A stretch of 64,000 nt of DNA from Silurus meridionalis (Eukaryota > Chordata > Actinopteri > Siluriformes > Siluridae), in contig NC_060906.1 of assembly GCF_014805685.1 (NCBI RefSeq), positions 14,958,164 to 15,022,163 of the forward strand, read 5' to 3'. A program made the translations under genes and the position numbers. Below the pieces are notes generated by a model. The model saw nothing but the letters and a program-made list of their open reading frames with translations. It ran no database searches and was not told the origin of the DNA. This document shows positions 9,901 to 20,400 of this stretch, piece by piece (the stretch's first letter is position 1; every line of letters begins with the position of its first letter).

Positions 9901-12858
9901 AATGATCCAGTAGTGATCAATTGCTGGCTTTATCTTGAGGCTCAGAGTCCCTTTGAGCTTAATGTCATATTGTATCGATTTCATGTCTGCAAGGCTGTTT
10001 TATTGGACTCCATGTTTAGTAGCAGGTTCTTTATGTAGTACATGAGGTGAGTTGTGCTGAATTGTTGAATGTGCTCTACCTAAATGCTGAAGCATTTTTT
10101 TTTTCCTTTTACAGGTTGGTTATTGCCAGTCGCTTCCACCCTTGTTCTTTGCTGCTGGGTTTACTCAAATTTGTGGCGCCATCCAGACCTTTTGTAGTGT
10201 ATTGCCAGTACAGAGAGGTATGAATGATGCCGTGAAAAACGTATTGCCTTTTGCATTACAAATCCCAGTGAATGAGCTGCATTGCTTAACTCACTCTCTG
10301 TCTTTTTACAGCCATTAATTGAATGTTACACAAAGCTCAGGGAGCAGGGTGGAGCCATTAATCTCAAACTGACAGATTCCTGGCTCAGGCATTACCAGGT
10401 AATTTAAAACTGTAAAAAAAATCTTGGGGAATTAAAAAGTATTTTTGGTAAGTATACGATTTTAAGTGTGATGATTAGTGTGATAGCTATCAGATGTGGT
10501 GGTAGCTTAGTGGTTAAGGCATTGAAACTTTTGATCTCAGGGTCATAAATTTAAATCCCAGCCACACCAAGCTGCTACTCCTGGGCGCCTGAGCAAGGCC
10601 CTTAACCCCATAGCTGCTCAGTTGTATAAATAAAGTCACTCAAGTAGCTCTTGATAAGGGCATTTGCCAAATGCTGTAAATGTAAAATGTATTACATTAC
10701 AGTTACTAGATCAGTAAGGAATATATTGCATGTTCAAACCTAAAAAAATAAGTACAAATAATTTTCTTTTCCTCTTCTTTGTGGTAATTATTTTGCACTG
10801 GTCCGCATCGTCAATTGGTCAGAAATTTTGTCTCTTTAAATTTGGGATGACCAACAGACATTTAAGTAAATGATAATAAACAAGATATTCATAAAAAGAG
10901 AGGGCAAAACATTATGTATAAAAATTTTTACTTATTTGTAGACAAATCATGTAATAAATAATACTTAATATTTTATATTCTGGACCGTTTATTAGGTACC
11001 AAATTGCCACACGCAAGTATACTATTTAAATCAACAGTTTGTTTGCTGATAATTATGCATACCAACCCAGAAGCCAAGGGAATAAAACCCTAAAAATTAT
11101 TAGATATCAATCAGAAAATGAGCTCATTTCAAATTTGATGCCTGCTACAGGTCTCAAAAAAGTTTGCACAGGGACAACAAAGGGCTGAAAAATCCAGAAA
11201 TTTCAAAAATATTCAGCTGGAAGAACATCTAGCAACTGATCAAGTTAATTGACATCAGGTCTGTAACATGATTAGCTATAAAAGAGATGTCTTAGAGAAG
11301 CAGAGTCTCTCAGAAGTAAAGCTGGGCAGAGGCTCTCCAATCTGGAGAGTGTGCAAAAAGATTGTGGAATACTTTAAAAACAACGTTCCTCAACATCAAT
11401 TTGCAAAGGCTTCTACAGTACATAACATCAAAAGATTCAGAGAGACTGGAGAAATCTCGGTGTGTACGGGACGAGGGTGAGAACTTTATTGGATACCCGT
11501 GGCCTTCGGGCCCTCAGACGACACTGCATCACTCATCAATCATCATGAATGAGTCATTGACGTTACTAAATGGGACCAGGAATACTTCCAGAAACCTCTG
11601 TCGGTAAACACAATCTGCCGTTCCATCTGCAGATGCCAACTAAAGCTCTATCATGCAAAAGGAAGCCATATGTGAACATGGTCCAGAAGCAGCGTCGTGT
11701 CCTGTCCAAGACTGTTTCAAAGTGAAAAAAAGTCCTCTATGATCAGACGAATCCAAATTTGACATTCTTGTTTGAATTCAGATCTTTCACCTATAGAGAA
11801 CATTTGGCGCATCATTAAAAGAATAAATAGGCCAAAGACGACCACAAAATCTTCAGCTGCTGGAAACCTATATCAGGCAAGAAAACAAAACGGCAGAACA
11901 CCAAAAACTCATAACCTCAATGCCCAGACATCATCTAACTGTTTTGAAATGAGAGATGTTACAACATGGCAAACATGCCCTCGTGCCAACTTTTTTGAGA
12001 CCTGTAGCAGGCATCGTATCTGAAATGTGCTCCTTTTGTGCATTAAAGTGTAAACTTTCTTGGTTTAAACATTTGCTATGTTCTCTATGTTCTATTGTGA
12101 ATAGCATTTTGGTTTTTATTTTATTTTATTCAAACTAAAAAAAAGTCCCAACATTTCCGGAACTCAGGTTGTAAAATCTTTTCCAAATTCCTGCTTCGCA
12201 ACATGAAATCAGTCCATTTCAGGCATATGGTCTCTATCTGTTAAAGTATATATACTATGTGGACACCTGACAATCACATCTACAGATGTTGTGATGAATA
12301 TTGCATTACAAAAAAAAGGCTACTAGTCCTAGCTATAAGTCCTAGCTATAAGTCATTGCTCAGGAAATTAGAATTCAAGAATTCAACAAATATATTTTTT
12401 TTACTTGTTGGTGTTTTTTTTTACTTTAACTTGTCCAAATATGTAAATTAGCAGACAGCTTTCCAAACAGTCGATGCGTAAATTCTTTTAACCTAGATGT
12501 GTTAAAACAAAACTATCATGACTTTATTTTGCATACAAGAACACCATATATGTACATTTCCTTGTGTCTAGCTTTTTCAGAAATTTTTTATTGCAGCAAA
12601 AGTAAACAAGTGTGTATGTGCAAACACATGCGTAATTGTGCGAATGTGCATTTCTGTATCTATGTACGTATGTCATCTTTTTCCAAAGTCTATCATTTTT
12701 TGTTCCAGGTGTTGCCCAATAGAACTCATCCAGTGCTGCTGATGAGTGGGGGTGGAGGATATTTGCTCTCCGGAATCACAGTCTCGGCAGATGCCGCAAC
12801 ATCAGGAGCGCCACGAAAAACGGGCGAGCCAGCCGCCAAGAGGATTAAGCTAGATTAA
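3168..12858 (+). CDS. TRMT6: TRMT6, non-catalytic subunit of tRNA (adenine58-N1) methyltransferase
   Basis: TRMT6 pairs with TRMT61A to methylate A58 of tRNAs in the nucleus and some mRNAs. TRMT61A binds SAM; TRMT6 supports tRNA binding. Eleven exons assemble without a frame break: 3168-3277, 5125-5258, 5351-5460, 6130-6221, 6361-6444, 6545-6669, 7188-7492, 9614-9699, 10115-10217, 10312-10398 and 12709-12858, giving 461 aa (human 497). Family landmarks are DDGKSQKLT, TFRDKTEFAQ followed by a poly-Lys run, HLRYDTLAQMLTLGN, MERMGGHGS, YPGGGPVR, SRFHPCSL, PFVVYCQY and LMSGGGGYLLSG, with a terminal basic EPAAKRIKLD that looks like a nuclear localisation signal. Exon 7 carries the variable acidic linker. 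Introns hold SINEs, AT microsatellites and two transposon remnants. The start is the first ATG of the in-frame exon. Confidence 0.97.
4571..4823 (-). mobile_element. tRNA-derived SINE with RTE-type tail, 9-bp target duplication
   Basis: Read on the minus strand, the element starts with a tRNA-like head containing box-B-like 'ggttcgattcccgg' and ends in 'cctaatgggagaagccgaaag' (read without its first base) plus an A-rich tail (the T/A-rich run near 4571). It is flanked by 'atatacctg' at 4562-4570 and 4824-4832, a 9-bp target duplication. It sits in TRMT6 intron 1. Confidence 0.75.
5590..5705 (-). repeat. Fragment of the common fish 'accctgaacaggataaagcggt' repeat
   Basis: 'ctgaacaggataaagtggtt' followed by 'acagaa', with the preceding 'gtgcccttcatgata', matches the reverse orientation of the repeat at 1790 and 53385. 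It lies in TRMT6 intron 3. Confidence 0.45.
6254..6300. repeat. (AT)n microsatellite in TRMT6 intron 4
   Basis: Uninterrupted AT dinucleotide run between exon 4 (ending 6221) and exon 5 (starting 6361). Confidence 0.95.
6895..6972. repeat. (TA)n(CA)n compound microsatellite in TRMT6 intron 6
   Basis: A TA run of about 30 units passes directly into about seven CA units. Confidence 0.95.
8206..8831. mobile_element. Non-autonomous DNA transposon with CCGTA-type inverted ends (copy 1)
   Basis: The left end 'ccgtaatttccggactat' and the right end (reverse complement 'ccgtattttccagactata') are imperfect inverted repeats flanked on both sides by TA (8204-8205 and 8832-8833). A TA duplication suits the Tc1/mariner/pogo group. 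The minus strand has a short open stretch containing MPKEKPQREIVVKGRRK, perhaps a transposase relic, but it is not intact. A second, reverse-oriented copy with an internal insertion lies at 36959-38323. It sits in TRMT6 intron 7. Confidence 0.75.
9129..9285 (+). mobile_element. tRNA-derived SINE
   Basis: Box A-like 'gtggtagctgagtggttaag' and box B-like 'gattgtgagcaaatctcag' are followed by 'ttgtataaatgagatcgctc' and the tail 'cgtctgccaaatatcgtaaa'. It is the same family as 10500 and 31128. It lies in TRMT6 intron 7. Confidence 0.65.
10498..10688 (+). mobile_element. tRNA-derived SINE
   Basis: Contains 'ggtagcttagtggttaaggc' (box A), 'gggtcataaatttaaatccc' (box B), 'gagcaaggcccttaacccca' and the tail 'ttgccaaatgctgtaaatgt'. 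This is the clearest of the three copies in the window and is of a type I associate with catfish and other ostariophysan genomes. It lies in TRMT6 intron 10. Confidence 0.75.
11100..12175 (+). pseudogene. Decayed Tc1/mariner-family transposon
   Basis: The segment from 'atgagctcatttcaaatttg' to 'caacttttttgagacctg' and 'gtcccaacatttccggaact' follows a fish Tc1/mariner-family element end to end. Scattered reading-frame pieces remain: the helix-turn-helix region (IKRFRETGEIS, about 11430), 'SDE/SDQTNPNL' near 11745, and LSPIENIWRIIKR near 11785. The middle of the transposase is deleted and frames shift repeatedly, so no protein is made. It lies in TRMT6 intron 10. Confidence 0.7.
12245..12310. 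repeat. Terminal fragment of a Tc1-like element
   Basis: 'tatgtggacacctgacaatc' followed by 'acatctacagatgt' resembles the terminal repeat of the family seen at 2170-2625. Only the end is present. Confidence 0.4.
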
Positions 12859-12930
12859 GCTAGACGAGATTAGCAGCTTAAGTAAAAGTCCTGAGTAGCC
12901 TTTTTATTTGGTCTAAATTATTTTAATGAG

Positions 12931-12936
12931 AATAAA
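12931..12936 (+). terminator. TRMT6 polyadenylation signal
   Basis: AATAAA 73 bases past the TRMT6 stop. It is the first such signal and leaves about 660 bases to the CHGB stop on the other strand. Confidence 0.7.
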
Positions 12937-13433
12937 CCAATTTGTTTCCTTTCCATTTAAAAATCCTCAACAACATGCTTGTTTAAGTTCATTTTCTTTA
13001 TTAGTACATCTACTCTCGTATCTTTCATCATGGAGCTATTTAACAACAGCACCATGAGAGTGAATAACTGCCATTTCACCAGCCATTGTAGCAGCTTGAA
13101 AATGATCAATAAAATGTGACATTAATGGAAATATAGCATTGTCCCTTACGTCAATATTAAGCCATAAATTCCCATTAGATAAAAATGTGGTTGACAGTTT
13201 TAGGTTCCACTGTAACATATTTTATTAGATGCATACAAGCATTGCAAAAACATATAGGAGGGCATGCGCTTGGTTTTATTATTATATTTCACACGTGCAC
13301 AGGATGACCAATAACGAGCATTCTTTTTTTTTTTTATGCTTTTTTTTTTTCTCATAATTTTCACTTGCAGATAAAGCTTAGTCTAATAAATATCTAGGCT
13401 GTATATTGGTAAGCAGGTGTCTATTATAAGGCC

Positions 13434-13439
13434 TTTATT
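13434..13439 (-). terminator. CHGB polyadenylation signal candidate
   Basis: TTTATT on the plus strand reads AATAAA on the minus strand, about 160 bases downstream of the CHGB stop. Other candidates exist further on, so the exact 3' end is uncertain. Confidence 0.5.
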
Positions 13440-13600
13440 GTCAAACATGTTTTCACATTAAAAAAGTGCTATAAACAAACACAGTTTTCAGTTGAGTGCA
13501 TTAATAAATCCTAAAGCAGCATCATTCTAATCTTCTGGAAATTCATAAAGGGGTGCGAGATGTTGCTTGTCTGGTCGGTTCTCTCATCTTTTAGCCAAGG

Positions 13601-16600
13601 CTAGTTCATTTGTGCTCGTTGTTCCGCAGAGGCAAGTTTCTCAAGTTCTTTCAGCTAAGGAGAGAGAAGAGAGAACATACATTTTAGCTGCTGAATTAAT
13701 TATATGAAGCCAGTTGTTGCTGATTGTAGTTTATATTTTGATTACTTTCTTTGCCATGTTTTGTTTTCTTGCTGAAAGTAAAATATTCTGTGCAAAGTGC
13801 CCTCATGGTGGAAAAAGTGTCCATCAGGATGATAATTTATATTTTAAGCTTGTCCTAAATTCTAGCCCCCTATCATTGTTAAATCTGTGGACAAGAGACC
13901 ACTCTATCATTTATTTTTTGCAGTAATAGTGATAATTAGTCTGCCATTATATTGGCATCAGGCTTGGCACAAGTAGTTACCATGGAGTCTTTAAAGCTGG
14001 GAGTTTTAAGCTTATTAGGAGAGAAGCTTTTGCAAAGACTGTTTCTAACTGCTTTTCTATAAAAATAAAAATCATGGGTTTTGCTGGCACAACTTTTTTT
14101 TTTTTTTTTTTTTTTATATACTCGAATCCATGGCTTTTGTTTTACAGCACCATTTGCAACAAGAACACAGTTTCTTTTCTAAGACAGCCAGCCAAATGTA
14201 TTTTATTAAAGAAAATAAAATTTTAATACTGTATATAAGAACTTTTCACTGAGCATTTAAAAAGTAACAATTTGTTACTGCAGAAAGAGACTGCTAAAAA
14301 AAACAAAAAAACAATTACAGATCTTTTACAGATTAATATTATTATTATTATTATTTTTGGGACTAATAAATCTACCTTGTCTGGTGTAAGAGCCCTCTGG
14401 TGAGGGAAAGCCTTATCCCCTTCAGTTGACTGTTTTTCAGACAGAAGAGCCAACTTGTATCGCAGGGCATTGGCAAGCTCCTCAAGATCGCCGTTTACCT
14501 CAGCATTGCGCTTATACCAGGCTGGATGATGGTATCCTCGGTTAATCCAGGGATTACGTTTGTCATAAACCTCATTCGCTTTCAACAGATGTTCTTCCGG
14601 CTCGTTTATTTTTTTTATCAGTTCTCTTAGCTCTGACTTTTCCTCCTGCTTCTTTTCTTCTGCATCACTGTGGTGCCTTTTCTGCTCTTCTTGGTTGTCA
14701 TTATAGTGCTTGTTTTCATTTAGCTCTTGGGCAATTAGCTGTTCCTCTTCTTCTTCAGGTGAACGGCGTGTGGAAGTCTCAAAGTGTTGGAGATTTGCAT
14801 CATTTTCATTTTCAAATTTACCTTGCTTGTGAAATAGGTTCATGATGTGGTTGTTATAGTTCGGCTTCCAGATTCTTTTTTCCCTCGCTTCACCATCCTT
14901 TGACCCTTCCTCTGTCCCTCTGGTCCATGAGACCCTCTTCTCACTCTCCATTTCTTCATTAGAGGGCTCATCATGTTTGTGTTGTTTTTTGTGGTGGTAT
15001 TGTTGAACTGGATCCCAGTATTGTTTTGCACTCTCTGCTTTAAACCTTTTCTCTTGGAAGTTTAGCCATCCAATGTCTTCATTTGATGAGTCATGATATT
15101 GATTGTAATGGTATTTATGAGGTTTCCAAATTTGCTTCTCTGTTCCCCTATTTTTATCATGGTACCTTTTATAGACGTAGCTTGGGAACTCTTCCTGGCT
15201 TCGGTCATAGTCAGGATCGTCCCGCTTTTCTTTGCTGGTGAAGAAAATGTGCCTTTTCTGCTCATAAATTGGAAAGTCTTCCTGGCTTCGGTCATAGTCA
15301 GGATCATCCCGCTTTTCTTTGCTGGTAAAGAAAATGTGCCTTTTCTGCTCATAAGTTGGAAAGTCTTCCTGGCTTCGGTCATAGTCAGGATCATCCCGCT
15401 TTTCTTTGCTGGTGAAGAAAATGTGCCTTTTCTGCTCATAAGTTGGAAAGTCTTCCTGGCTTCGGTCATAGTCAGGATCATCCCGCTTTTCTTTGCTGGT
15501 GAAGAAAATGTGCCTTTTCTGCTCATAAGTTGGAAAGTCTTCCTGGCTTCGATCATAGTCGGGATCGTCCTGCTTTTCATTGCTGTTCAAGAAAAGGTGC
15601 CTTTTCTGCTCATAAGTTGGAAAGTCTTCTTGGCTTCGTTCTTCGTCTTCATCCCAACGCTTCTCCTTGGTGTAAAGTAAACTGTGTCTTTTTTGAGGGA
15701 ATTCCTCTTGGCTCCTTTCATTGTCTGGATCTTCACGTTTTTCTTTACTTGTTAAAAGGTGTCTTTTAATATAATTTGGAAATTCCTCTTGGCTCCGTTC
15801 TTCATATATATCTTCATGCTTTTCCTCGTGTGCTTTGAGAAGTTCATTGATGATTTCTTGTGCCCTGGCATTGAACTCCCTTTTCTCATCTTGCTCTACA
15901 GGAAGCAGTTCTTCTTCATTTGTTTTTGCTAGCTGTGTTTGGCTAGAACCTAGGAGAAAATGTGAAGAATATTTGCACCCATAACACCAGTATCTTTAGA
16001 TAAAGATTCCCTTCAATAGAATGCATCAGGTTGTCACATAATCATAAAGAATGTAACTTGCCTTGCTTTTGAAGAATGTCTTTACATTCTGGTTGCCAAG
16101 AAGTGCCATCTGGTTTGGATACCACCTTAGTAAGGACCTTAACCAAACACTGGATAAGCTTAAGTAAAAGGAAGATGTGTTTTAATTTTACAGCTCAGAT
16201 GTTAAGTCCTCAGTGATTAAAGACCAAATGTGACATACCATGTCTTCCTTTCTGCCATCTTGTCCCAATGGTGAAGACTTGCTTTCTGAAGGAAAAAAAG
16301 AAAATATAAGTAAATCAGAAAAAAAATATTGAAATGTAAATATTACATGAGATTTTGAGAAAGTAACATATAGAAGTATATGTGAGTCAACTGGTGGTCA
16401 TGTACTAGTATTTTAGAATAATAAAGTAACAAATGCAGTCCTAAGATGAGAGATATAAACATCTCTATATGAAATATAGTGATGAGAAGATCCTTAAAAA
16501 TATGACACAACTGATATTGAGGATACAAAGAAATGGTTTTTCAATCTTTACCCTTAGTTACGTCTTTTGCAATATAGATATAAAATGAGTTTTAATGCAC

Positions 16601-16764
16601 CTATGTTTGCGTGAGTCGTGCCCTAACGCTGACCGTGGTGCTGAAATGTGTGCATGCGGTATTACACTTACTGCAGTGAAATTATTTGTGAAAAGAAAGA
16701 AAAATCGGACTGACTTACCTCCGAAAATGGACAAAGTCGCGACAAAGAGAAACAAAAGCTTCAT
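13601..16764 (-). CDS. CHGB: CHGB, chromogranin B (secretogranin-1) prohormone
   Basis: Granins are acidic cargo of dense-core secretory granules, cut at dibasic sites into peptides. Five exons, transcribed right to left, assemble in frame: 16719-16764, 16239-16285, 16062-16158, 14376-15949 and 13601-13654, giving 605 aa (human 677). Exon 1 encodes a signal peptide (MKLLFLFVATLSIFG). Exon 3 carries the granin disulfide loop, LIQCLVKVLTKVVSK to PEC. Exon 4 is one long hydrophilic exon rich in Glu and Lys-Arg sites, with a repeat array at about 15200-15800. The last exon encodes LKELEKLASAEQRAQMN, comparable to the conserved granin C-terminus. Its place between TRMT6 and GPCPD1 matches human CHGB. 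The intron after exon 3 uses a GC donor. A frame reading on past the exon 4 donor (14376) ends in intron and is not the real C-terminus. Confidence 0.95.
15160..15840 (-). repeat. CHGB: Tandem 87-bp (29-aa) repeat array within CHGB exon 4
   Basis: Eight copies of an RSQE(D/E)FP motif occur, each followed by a basic site. Copies 4 to 7 (in protein order) are nearly identical at DNA level with an 87-base period, unit KEKRDDPDYDRSQEDFP followed by TYEQKRHIFFTS. Copies 1 to 3 (15600-15840) and copy 8 (about 15175-15230) are diverged in length and sequence. Each unit holds two basic sites, KEKR and QKRH, so processing would release several copies of one acidic peptide. The plus strand over the array stays open for 195 codons, a by-product of the repeat. 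Confidence 0.95.
16061..16061 (-). other. CHGB: GC-AG intron donor in CHGB (intron 3)
   Basis: Exon 3 ends at 16062 as AAG followed by GCAAGT. The exon 3/4 frame closes only with this GC donor (…KQ|G SSQTQ…). The nearest GT, four bases on, shifts the frame into TAG at once. AAG|GCAAGT is the usual strong context of GC donors. Confidence 0.85.
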
Positions 16765-16917
16765 GATGAAACTGTTCTTTAATGTTAATAAAAGCTCGGA
16801 TCTGAAAATATCAAGAGTGAAAGCTTCTGCCTGCAGCACAGAGCGCGGGAGACGCGTTGTGCCCGGCCAGCGCAGGAACGATCAGGTCTCAGCGCGAGTA
16901 GGCGGAGTCTCCAAGAC

Positions 16918-16968
16918 CTGCGTCACAGCCCGGTGAAGAAGCGCTGGCCGGAGCCCGTTTTATATATC
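16918..16968 (-). promoter_or_regulatory. CHGB: CHGB core promoter: TATA box and CRE-like site
   Basis: On the minus strand TATATAAA lies at 16965-16958, about 195 bases upstream of the ATG. 'GTGACGCA' (16926-16919), a CRE-like octamer, lies 30-40 bases downstream, close to where transcription would start. Granin promoters are known to use TATA and CRE elements. The spacing here is unusual and no transcript start is available. Confidence 0.5.
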
Positions 16969-17159
16969 AAAACCCGCAGATATGTAATATTCATGAGCAC
17001 ACTCAGCCTTTGAAATAAAGCGGAGTCCCGGAGGACACAATGGTAACTGAGTTTTTTCTTTTTATGCTAAATATGTTGATGTTAAAAGCATGGGCAACGT
17101 GGGTGGCACAGGGTGGCCGCTGACTCTCATAAAATAGGCTTTTATGCTTCCAAAAGCAA

Positions 17160-17485
17160 CCCCAACGTTTACTTCATAACACATGCACTACATGACCAAA
17201 CTATTATCACAATGATAGAAGAACACACTTGCAATTGTATACAATGTCTTTCTAATCTATAGAATTAAGATTTCCCTTCATGGGAATTAAGGAGCCCAAA
17301 TTTGCTCCAGCATGACAGTGTGCCTATACACAAAGTGGGGTCCATGAATATAAGTTTTGCCTGGCTTGGAGTGGAAGTACTTCAGTATCCTGCACCATTC
17401 CTTGACCTCAGCTGCACTTAACACCATTGAGATGAACTGGACAGAACCCCAGGTCTCCTCACACAGCATCAGTGCCTGACATGAG
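17160..17485 (+). mobile_element. Degenerate Tc1-like / MITE copy upstream of CHGB
   Basis: 'gcactacatgaccaaactat', 'gtatacaatgtctttctaat', 'ttgctccagcatgacagtgt', 'acaaagtggggtccatgaat' and 'catcagtgcctgaca' occur in the order expected for a fish Tc1-derived family, including part of the former transposase region. It is related to the remnant at 2170-2625. No open frame survives. Confidence 0.65.
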
Positions 17486-20400
17486 TAATGACTCTAGTAA
17501 GTAAATAAGCACAAATTCTCACAGCCAAACTCCAAAATCTAGTAAAAAAAAAAAAAAGCCTTCCAATTAATGGTTGAAATGACAATATCCTTGACTTGAG
17601 AAGAGTGAATGTGATTACTAAAAAAGAAACTTAACCTCAAATTAATTATTACATTAAATACATAGGGGTGTGATGGTCTTCTGTCTATATATGTTAGGTG
17701 ATGTAGAGAATCATCAAGGTTGCTTATTACTTGTTGATTAATATAATCAGCATAGGGTATTCATATAAAGCCATTACCGTTGTCTAATTACACAATCTTT
17801 TTCTATATATGAAACCCTATATATAATTAAGTGCAGCTAGTGTCCACTTGTCACCTTTTCCTAAACCTTGGTATGTAATTTAAAGGACTTAAAGGAGCTC
17901 TAAACTTAAATATTTAAAATAATGAAATTGATGTTTCATTAATGTATTAAACTCACAAACAGCAATTTCATAACTACTAATAAACTGTGTCTTATATCAG
18001 TCCTTTGCCAACCTCTGCAGCTCACACACAGTAAATTTCTCTAGTAGTTAATTATATAATAAAAACATCTCCCCCTGTAATAAGCTTGAAATAAAAAAAC
18101 CAAAAATAAAACACTGCAGTCTTTGTAGATCTACAAACATTGTTTCTGTGTGCAGATGATGTGTGTATATGACATGTTTTAAATAGAAGTGTTCATATAT
18201 TTATTCTGAGTAGCTGTGTTAAGTCTGAGCATATAATGCAAACAATTCTTGAGATAAGCTCTGCTCATAAAAAATCCCTTAATAATTATATATTAGCATT
18301 TATTCTTTTAATTTCATATTGCGAACATCATCAGCATAAGAAATTGAGATCTAAAGAATGCTGTGTGGTTTAGCCTAGTGCACATTGTCACTGGACTTTC
18401 TTGTGAGGATCTGTGAATATCTGTGCTACAACATTCAAATTTATTCATGGTGCATAATTAATTCAAATTGCATGATTGCTTAAAGACACAAACATAAGCA
18501 GGCACTCATAAACAATGGTAATTAGAAATGAATCTCATGAATGTATCAGCCAGAGGCCTGCTTAATTATGATCAGAAGCAAGTCACTTGCTCAAATAGCA
18601 GAAAGTATTGAATTCCTTCAGGATTATGGCAGAGAGATAATTTTAAATAATCCTCTAATAGGATGGTGGACACTCACAGTTCATACAATACACCAGGTTC
18701 AAAGCTGGTGTATGGGTTGCAGGTGGTTTAATTCTGTATTGTATTTTAGAGTGTATGCAAGAGCAAGATATTAGACCGTTGTCTGATTTTTTTCCTATTC
18801 CCAGCACACTCAGAAAGCACTGGATAATTTGCTGATGAGTGTCTTGGGAAAAAGAGTTGAGGAGCATTGTTTTGGTCTCCTTGGACAAATGGTTGAAATA
18901 TACAAAAGTAATATGTGATGGTTCACTTGCTAAAAAAATCTTAGTTTTCTTTTAATATTTGACACCCAAAAATAAATAATAAATCAAATTTAAAAAAATC
19001 TGAAATGCATATAAATGTAAACAAAAAGCAGTCCAGTATATAATGTGTGTATATGAGATTTGAAATGAAGTGATCATTCTTCTCTCATAATAAAACCTGG
19101 TTTGTATTTTCACTGCATATTGCTCACCAATATGCAGTGTTTTCTCTCTTCCTTAACATCTTATACTCTTAACAGCTAAAATATGAAGAACCACACCGGT
19201 ATCTTGTCTTATGCTCTTAAATTCTAATGCAGTCAGACAGACAGTAGGTTAAAGTAAACAATATCATTCAATGAAAATCCAGTTGTGTTTACAAACCAGT
19301 ACCATGAAAATCACGGGTTGTAGCTTTTTCAGAACTTGCATGGATGGAATAAAAGCAAAGTGCATAGAAGGACAAAAGTGAATTAAGATTTTAGGTTCTA
19401 TTATAACGCTAAACAATACTGATAACACATTTGCTCTATTTGTTGTGAAGTGAATCAATATTTTCTCTAACGTTTTAATAAAATAAGTTGCAAGCGACCA
19501 TTATACACTATTGCTAATTCAATTCTTTTCTACACTTAAAAAGGCAATCAAAGGAGAACAGTAAAATACAGAGTTTAGTTTCTCATTTATTTTTAGATGA
19601 GAAGGCTTTTTTTTTAAATCTAATGAACATCCTATTTACAGACTTCATGTACAAGCTAGCTGTTGTTGCCATGGTAGCCTTAAAGTCGTGATATATTCGT
19701 GTCCTTTTATCTCACAGCTGTTCTCACAGCTAACTTTTCTCTTATTACAAATCAGCTAATTATAATATTCTGGGGTTTTTTAATCAAATAAATTGCAGTG
19801 TGCGATTTCTGCCAGCTCATTGTACTAAACTAGAAAACATTTACTGCCTTCCTACTTTCTTCCCTCTCCTCTTTTTTTTTTTGTGTTGTTTATTTTATAC
19901 ACCTGATAATTTTGGTTCTTGCACTCATTTTCTGGGGGAACTGTAATTTGTGTGTGTGTAGCAGAGTTTTGTGCTGTTCTTTTTTCCTCTTCTCTTTTGT
20001 CCAAGGCTATTTTGATCGAAGACAACACGGAGAGGTGGGTACTGCCTATTATAGTGCTCAAATACACTTTTCCAGGTGTGCAATGAATGGACTCTGCTAA
20101 CTTATGCATTCAGGGTTTGGAAAGACCAGAACACATTGTGTCTAGCTCTTTTTATTTTACTGTGATGGACCTGCAGTACCCACCTCTTGGTTTTGTCTCC
20201 ATACGTTTTCAACCTTTCTATTATAACTCCCACAGTGCAGAAGGATGCTCTGCAAACTCTGAATTTAGCAGATTCTCTTATCCAGATCATATTCTCTTTA
20301 ATTGTAAAATATTCTAATACTAGTACCAATTTCACAGTTTTTAAAAATACCATTAAGGTAAAACTATTTCAAGGGGACTAGGGGTTTAGCTTTCAAAACC

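Noticed and set aside
15093..15680. 195-codon open frame on the plus strand
   Set aside because: It is the antisense of the CHGB repeat array; an 87-bp period keeps a frame open by repetition. The real product is on the minus strand.
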